Below are positions 59,531 to 64,000 of a stretch of 64,000 nt of DNA, one piece after another; the stretch's first letter is position 1, and each line of letters opens with the position of its first letter. The notes under the pieces are model-generated. The model saw nothing but the letters and a program-made list of their open reading frames with translations, was not told where the DNA came from and made no database searches. The stretch comes from Parus major (taxonomy: Eukaryota > Chordata > Aves > Passeriformes > Paridae), in assembly GCF_001522545.3 (NCBI RefSeq), contig NC_031776.1, positions 29,124,629 to 29,188,628 on the forward strand, read 5' to 3'. The translations under genes and the position numbers were made by a program.

Positions 59531-62500
59531 AAAGGCAGTCATGTTGCATTTCCTACTACTGAGATTAATAATACCAGCTGTTAGCATTTGTAGTTTCTTG
59601 TGAAGAATTTTTAGACTAAACATGATAAAAATAAGAACATTGAAAGTTGTGATATATATTTTATCTTCTGACTAAATCCAAGAAAAAGACATGGACAAAT
59701 ATTTTTCATAATTTAAAATTATATACCTGTTCCTGTGAAGCTATTGTTTCAACATCAGAAAACTGGTTTACTCTTTAATATGCATTCAAATTGCATTTGG
59801 TGGTGGCAGAGTGAGATTTTATACCTATGCTATAGAGCAATTAGACTTGTAAGGACAACAAAGAATCTCTCTTGACACTCAGACACTATTGTAAAGGACA
59901 AATTAATTTGTGTTGGTAATAACCTCTCAAAATACCAACAGCATATTCATCCATGTTCATGCATATATTCAAAGTATAAAGACATTTCACGTTTATGCAT
60001 AACTAGGTTTGAGGACAGATCACTAGTTAGTGATATCAGTCAACAACATTTAAAATTTATACTATGTTACACTCTCTCCTTTACTGTTGTGTGGTGCTGA
60101 AATTTAAAATTTTCTATTTGAAACTCTGTTTGAAGAGATTTCCATCATTCTGAAGTTCCAAGAGACCAGCTCCCTCCATTGTCTGCAATAACCAATTCAT
60201 CCTCAGAAGATAAGTTCTACACGATCCAATAACATCTCTAACAGCACCAGCATCCCAGATTGAAAGTTGTTTTCATATCTGAAGTAGCAATTATTTATTG
60301 AAGACACTGATGTAGCAAATAAAAGAAGGAGCCAATATTTACAGTGAAATAGAGGGCAAAAGGAAGGGAGACGGGTTATTCCTTGCAACTGGGCAAATGT
60401 GGGCTGCACGATGCCACTTTCAATTCTGAAACATGAAGCAGAGCTGCAGTAAAACGACATTAGTAGCTTTCATATGATAATTGGTATAGAAGAGAAGGTT
60501 GTTTCTGGGTGGAGCAGTAGCCAAGTTCACTGAACCTAGCACACCATTCAATCAACCATGGAAAAAACAATGGGAGATAGAGAGGGGGGAGACTTTTATT
60601 TTGACTGGGTAGCAGACATGAAGGCAGGGGGTGAGTATAGGGAGGGGAAAGTATGCAAAAGTGAGAATTCAAGATAGCTAAATATTTGAAATGTCTCTGA
60701 ATGCACATTTATTATTTATAACTATAAAATAACAATCATTCCTGCATCGACATACAGGGTGGCGAACCAAGCAAATGCAGATTTAGATGGGACGTGTAAA
60801 ATATGAAATAATGAAAGAGGATGGTGGCAGTCTGCCAAGCCTCCCCCTCCCCACTGCTCCTCTCCCCAGTCATTGACTTTCAAAGGGGAAAAGATTTCAT
60901 ACAAAAAAATCTACCCTGACTTCCAGGAGACGCAGTGAAAACAGATTTACACTTAGTAGTATTTTCTATGTAGTCCCAAATAAATTCAGGTTTCAAAGAG
61001 TTCCTTCATGAAATGTCTTTTTAGCTTGCTGGGATGGACATATAAATTGGGATTTTCCTGCCTATGTCCTTTAGGTAGGATTATTCACCTCTTTTATTTG
61101 CTGTCTTTTGGCATAATTTTATTCTTATTTTAAAATAAAAGCTACAAAAGGCAATTCTATTTTCATGGAAATTTCTATCAGTATGAATTTCAGCTCATTT
61201 ACAGAAGAATAATCTTTGTGCTGGTCAATTCAGCCAAGATAGTTCGCTGGCTTTCCCACATAGTTTGCTAATTTCACAAATTAGCAATTTACTAATTAAT
61301 GACAAGTTAAATATCATTCTATAAGAAGATGACTTCAGATGTGGTGCATAAAGTTTGGAATTACTGGAATATCTTCAGACTGGCCAAGGTCCATTTGCAT
61401 GAAAATATGGCTGTTAAAATCATGTTGGATTTTTGTGCTACCCAGCACAAAACAAACCCTCCTGATGGATAAGCATGTTTCCTTTACTCATATAGACATT
61501 TACATTTGATTCAACACTCTTGGTGCACCTGAAGACGTGTTTTTAATGCAAACCCACAGAGATATCATTTTAACATTTTGCTGTACTCTTTGGAAAACAT
61601 CATTCAGGCTGCTCTGAGAAATGTGAGCCACGCTATCAAAATGCATTGCTTTACAGCATGGCTTCATTTGCAAGGAGTGTGGGAGGGTTCACAGCGTTGG
61701 CCCTCTCAGGGTTTCTCACCAGAGACATCATTTCAGAGTTGGGCATTCCCAAGCACTCAGGAGGGGTTTCATTTTCATCTCACTGAAATGATGAGGTAGC
61801 TTGACTTTATCCTTGATGTGATCCTGTGCTTGTGAAAATTTCCTGGAATTCCCACTGTGAACTGCTCTACAGACCCACGAGGTCATTCCAGGATGTCCTG
61901 GCTTTTTCTCCAGCAGCATCAACCTCCCTTGAACCCAGCCACACCAGCAGGGTTCCAGTGTTTCTGGTAGGGTGGGGTCACAAAGCACCTCAAGGAGCTG
62001 CAAACCTTCTGCACTGTGTCCTATACCAAAAATCCAGGCATCACCTGGCATATATCACATGCATGCCTGATACAGGGAATGTACCTTTGACTTTGAATCC
62101 TGATGCACACTGCATTCCCACCCTGGATTTAGTGGAATGTCAGAAGGTCAGGAATTACTGTATTTTGACATATATACCAGAAAGGACTGCAGGACTGAAG
62201 GGTGGCAGAAAGGACACTGAGTGGAACATTGTTCAGGGAAAAGAGGCATGGCTGAAGATTTTGTACATGAACCAAAGGCTGACTAATTGGTCTAAATCAA
62301 TTTTGGTTGAATCCCAGCTGCTTTGTTCCACTACAGATTTCCTACCTAGCATTCATTAGGTGTTAAAGAACCGACCCCAAGAGCCTGTTTTCTCTAGTGG
62401 TAGATGGTGAGGCATGCTGGGCTAACCTCTCCAGACTTGAGAAAATGTGCAATAAGGCAGGAAAGATTTAGTTTTCAAAATAAATTGAATGTTTGATCAC

Positions 62501-64000
62501 AAGTTAGCATTCTGCAAAGCAGCGTGCTGTTACTATGACAAGTTCTTAAAACTAGAGCTAGCTAATAAAAGAATTTTATTGATTGTCATGCCACATCAGG
62601 TCAGAAATTCATTTAGTGTTTTATTGCATTCCAACACCAGATGTTTCAGAGGAAGGTGTGAAACTCCCATAACAGAGAATTATGCAATAACTTGCTTATG
62701 AGAGAATCTTCTTTCCAAAGCCCAATGCTTAGTGGTGAGCATTATTGTTCTTCTTCCTATGTACTGTCTTCCTGTTTCAAGGGGCTGAAACATTTCTTTC
62801 CAAATACACCAGTGGGTCTTGCAGTCATTGTTATGTCATTCTAATATTGCCCATAAGCATAATTCCACAAGTTAACATATGTACAAATGATATTTCAATC
62901 ATTTTCTGCTCGAAAAAAAAGGCATCTCTTTATATTATTCATGACCAAAAATCCCATATCTATCCTGCACTAATCCTTATTGAAGATTTTTCTTATGCTT
63001 CCCTCACAGTTTCCTTCTCTAAATTCAAAATTCAGTAGCAATAAAGATAATAAATGAAAAATGAGCCATGCACATACAGCCCTTGGCTTCTCTATACTTC
63101 TGTGCTAGGTAAGAAAAGACCACAATATATTTGAATTTATTTCTGTGAAATTTTTATGCTCAGTTTTGTTTAGAAGCTTTTAATCTGGCTATGCAATACA
63201 AGTAACCCAAGATTTTTCGGGTAGGTAAAGAGGAATGTAAAGAATATGTGTGTGCATATGTAAAGAAAAAAGTTCATAAAAAGAAAGCCAGATTACAAAA
63301 TCAAAATAAAAATTCTGCAACTATTCTGAGTTTCTACTAAAACAGTTTTCATATACTTTCCTGACAGAAGTTCCCTTCCAAGAAAGTTAATGAAACTGAA
63401 CCCAAAGCAGATGGGAATACAATCAAGAAAAATTCATTTTCCAATTCCATTCAGTTGTTGTTAGATTTCTCTTCTCCACTCATCTATTTTCAGATTCCTC
63501 ATCTGTTTTATGAGTTGCTACTACTCACTCTTCTTATAGTGAAAGATCAATACATTCATATTTTTAAAGTATTTTCAAATCTCTGAGTGAAAAGGGAAAC
63601 TATATCAAATTCATTTTGTGTTTATATAAAAAATAAAAAAAAATACCTTAGAAGTTACTTCAGTGGAGTCTTCAGAATCCAGATCAATACAGAGCTGAGA
63701 ACTGAACATAGTGAATTTGAATACAGTTATTTTATGTTCATATTGCTAAGCCAACAAAACACAGGTGTGTGCCAAGTTTTACACACTGTGAGCAGTGCCC
63801 ATGGCATCCAGGGCCCTACTCAGCCTTAAGTGCTTCACTGGACTGGGGCCTTGCTGTCATGAGGCAGAAAGGGAAGTGCCACAATTGGGATACACAGGAC
63901 CCCAATGGACCTCCCTGTAAAGTGTCTTTTTATCATTCCCAACTATTTTTACTTTAGTTGATAAGCAAAGATGGTTACTTTGTCAGCTTTCATAAGGACT
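59531..64000. other. Noncoding DNA, no gene seen
   Basis: The window's longest open frame, 177 codons at 61,826-62,359 plus strand, lies here. It has no recognisable domain, signal peptide or repeat structure, and an overlapping minus-strand frame is also open, so I read it as chance or at most a noncoding-transcript frame. The remainder is AT-rich and featureless to the end, with a purine/A-rich stretch near 63.63 kb. Confidence 0.5.

Noticed and set aside
61826..62359. Longest open frame in the window (177 codons, plus strand)
   Set aside because: No domain, repeat or signal peptide is recognisable. An overlapping minus-strand frame is also open, and one frame of this size is expected by chance in 64 kb read six ways.
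1..64000. CRISPR arrays, operons, phage, plasmid or toxin-antitoxin systems
   Set aside because: The sequence has no dense coding, no regular spaced repeats and eukaryotic repeat relics, so prokaryotic systems are not expected and none was seen.

Overview
The window looks like nuclear DNA from an amniote, most likely a bird. It is AT-rich, depleted in CpG outside one island, and holds no long open frame. The longest is 177 codons, with no recognisable domain. There are no operons, ribosome binding sites or phage/plasmid genes. Young mammalian-type interspersed repeats (Alu, L1, B1) are absent. Instead there are old, decayed fragments that resemble tRNA-derived MIR/CORE-SINEs, a CR1/L3-type LINE tail, and palindromic repeats familiar from turtle, crocodilian and bird DNA. 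The bird call is an inference; a crocodilian or turtle is not excluded.

I find no intact protein-coding gene, no convincing exon and no RNA gene. The window is best read as intergenic (gene desert) or large-intron DNA. The only coding-like trace is about one degenerate C2H2 zinc-finger module at 5,930-6,050, just upstream of a (CAG)8 run.

Layout: 1-42.7 kb is repeat-poor noncoding DNA with small microsatellites, short tandem duplications, a double hairpin at 25.39-25.45 kb and most of the ancient repeat relics. 42.7-49 kb is the most interesting part. A CpG island (44.63-45.18 kb) with six GATA-type cores is followed directly by AT-rich sequence dense in TAAT/ATTA homeodomain cores (45.19-45.78 kb). 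Further regulatory-looking blocks lie at about 42.8, 43.8, 46 and 47.7 kb. This layout suggests a developmental enhancer cluster, or the promoter of an unannotated transcript. 50.75-50.86 kb carries a compound (AAC)n(AAT)n microsatellite. 51-64 kb returns to plain noncoding DNA, with an L3-like LINE tail at 58.0 kb and another possible conserved block near 59.2 kb.

Repeat calls rest on resemblance to families remembered without alignment, and conserved-element calls rest on sequence texture. Confidences are set to match.
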